The position numbers and the translations under genes are program-made. A stretch of DNA of 5,161 nucleotides, taken from contig JAEDML010000085.1 of NCBI GenBank assembly GCA_016303035.1, positions 1 through 5,161 on the forward strand. The letters are read 5' to 3'. Under the pieces are notes generated by a model. It was not told the DNA's origin and searched no databases. It saw nothing but the letters and a program-made list of their open reading frames with translations. The first letter of the stretch is position 1, and each line of letters begins with the position of its first letter. The DNA comes from Clostridiaceae bacterium. GTDB lineage: Bacteria; Bacillota; Clostridia; Oscillospirales; Acutalibacteraceae. Of the stretch, positions 4,445 through 5,161 are shown piece by piece.

Positions 4445-5161
4445 TGCGATACGCAGAGGATTTCGGCGATTATGAGCTGATTGACGCCGAGGGCGGCGAA
4501 CGACTTGAACGCTGGGGAGATATTATTCTTATACGCCCCGATCCGCAGGTAATCTGGTCGGGCGAGCGCTCCGATAAGCGGTGGAAAACAGCAAATGCTG
4601 TGTATCACCGTTCGCAGAGCGGCGGCGGATTCTGGGAAAAGAAAACCGGTGTGCCCGATGTTTGGAGCGTAAACTACGGCGATATGACCTTTCGGCTTAA
4701 GCCAATGGGCTTTAAGCATACGGGACTGTTTCCGGAACAGGCGGTTAACTGGTCGCTTGCTCGCAGTCTTATTAAAAAAGAAAACCGCGAGATATCGGTG
4801 CTTAATCTATTCGCATATACAGGAGCGGCTTCCGTCGCCTGCCTAAAAGCAGGGGCAAGGGTCACCCATGTCGATGCTTCAAAGGGTATGGTACAGTGGG
4901 CAAAGGAAAACGCCGCGGCTTCGGGCGTGGCGGACAGAAATATCCGCTGGCTTGTCGATGACTGTCTTAAATTCGTAAAGCGCGAAATTCGCCGCGGAAA
5001 CCGTTATGACGCGATAATTATGGACCCACCGTCATACGGAAGGGGACCCGGGGGAGAGATTTGGAAGCTTGAAAACCAGCTTTCTGAGCTGCTTGCGGAA
5101 ACCGGAAAGCTGCTTTCGGACAATGCCGTTTTCTTCTTCCTTAATTCATACACAGGCGGAC
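4444..5161 (+). CDS. Class I SAM-dependent methyltransferase, RlmI-like (COG1092-type), cut by right edge
   Basis: Probable cytoplasmic RNA (rRNA) methyltransferase; substrate and modified base are not known from sequence. The first 239 residues are visible with no stop before the edge. The protein begins MRYAEDFGDYELIDAEGG. A short N-terminal region with LERWGDIILIRPDPQVIW (21-38) precedes the Rossmann domain. SAM-binding motif I is LNLFAYTGAAS (120-130), the acidic residue after strand 2 is D144 (HVDAS), a further acidic pair is D172/D173, and motif IV is MDPPSYGRG (193-201). The DPPSY motif and FAYTGAAS place it near the RlmI/RlmK class. The N-terminus looks too short for the PUA domain found in RlmI. 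The ATG overlaps the glmM stop by one base and GAGGG (4430-4434) is 9 nt upstream, so it is translationally coupled to glmM. Confidence 0.85.
   Translation, partial: MRYAEDFGDYELIDAEGGERLERWGDIILIRPDPQVIWSGERSDKRWKTANAVYHRSQSGGGFWEKKTGVPDVWSVNYGDMTFRLKPMGFKHTGLFPEQAVNWSLARSLIKKENREISVLNLFAYTGAASVACLKAGARVTHVDASKGMVQWAKENAAASGVADRNIRWLVDDCLKFVKREIRRGNRYDAIIMDPPSYGRGPGGEIWKLENQLSELLAETGKLLSDNAVFFFLNSYTGG

Noticed and set aside
4123..4719. 198-codon minus-strand open frame across the glmM/methyltransferase junction
   Set aside because: It is the shadow of two plus-strand genes with full family motifs; the translation is low-complexity and resembles no family.

Overview
The window looks like a chromosomal segment of a low-to-medium G+C member of the Clostridia, possibly an Oscillospiraceae/Ruminococcaceae-type gut anaerobe. 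This is inferred from the strong Shine-Dalgarno sites, the Firmicutes-style promoters, the presence of RuvC (absent from most Bacilli, which use RecU), and the tight ruvC-ruvA-ruvB-glmM arrangement. No taxonomic marker gene is present, so the assignment is tentative.

Layout. Bases 1-422 (minus strand) hold the N-terminal 140 codons of a PotA-type ABC transporter ATPase, cut at the left edge just inside its LSGGQ signature. A non-coding divergent region of about 510 bases follows. It has a consensus minus-strand promoter (679-707) for potA, a leader of about 250 nt and a plus-strand promoter (869-897) for ruvC. From 936 to the right edge, five plus-strand genes are packed with overlaps or gaps of at most 12 nt: ruvC, ruvA, ruvB (TTG start), glmM, and a SAM-dependent methyltransferase of the RlmI-like family that runs off the right end.

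How the genes work together. RuvA, RuvB and RuvC form the Holliday-junction branch-migration and resolution machine. GlmM makes glucosamine-1-phosphate for peptidoglycan and is probably co-transcribed with them. The last gene is probably an RNA methyltransferase. PotA would energise uptake of spermidine/putrescine, and the rest of its operon lies outside the window.

The least ordinary part is the potA leader. A perfect 11-bp inverted repeat (433-443 and 554-564) encloses about 110 bases that include a long internal hairpin (474-516). One arm of the outer repeat covers the potA Shine-Dalgarno; the other is followed by five T residues on the plus strand. Two more hairpins lie just upstream in the leader, and a 43-codon minus-strand reading frame (441-572) runs across the element and stops 18 nt before potA. 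This could be a cis-regulatory leader of a polyamine transporter, a plus-strand small RNA, or a small inverted-repeat mobile element. The sequence alone does not decide between these.
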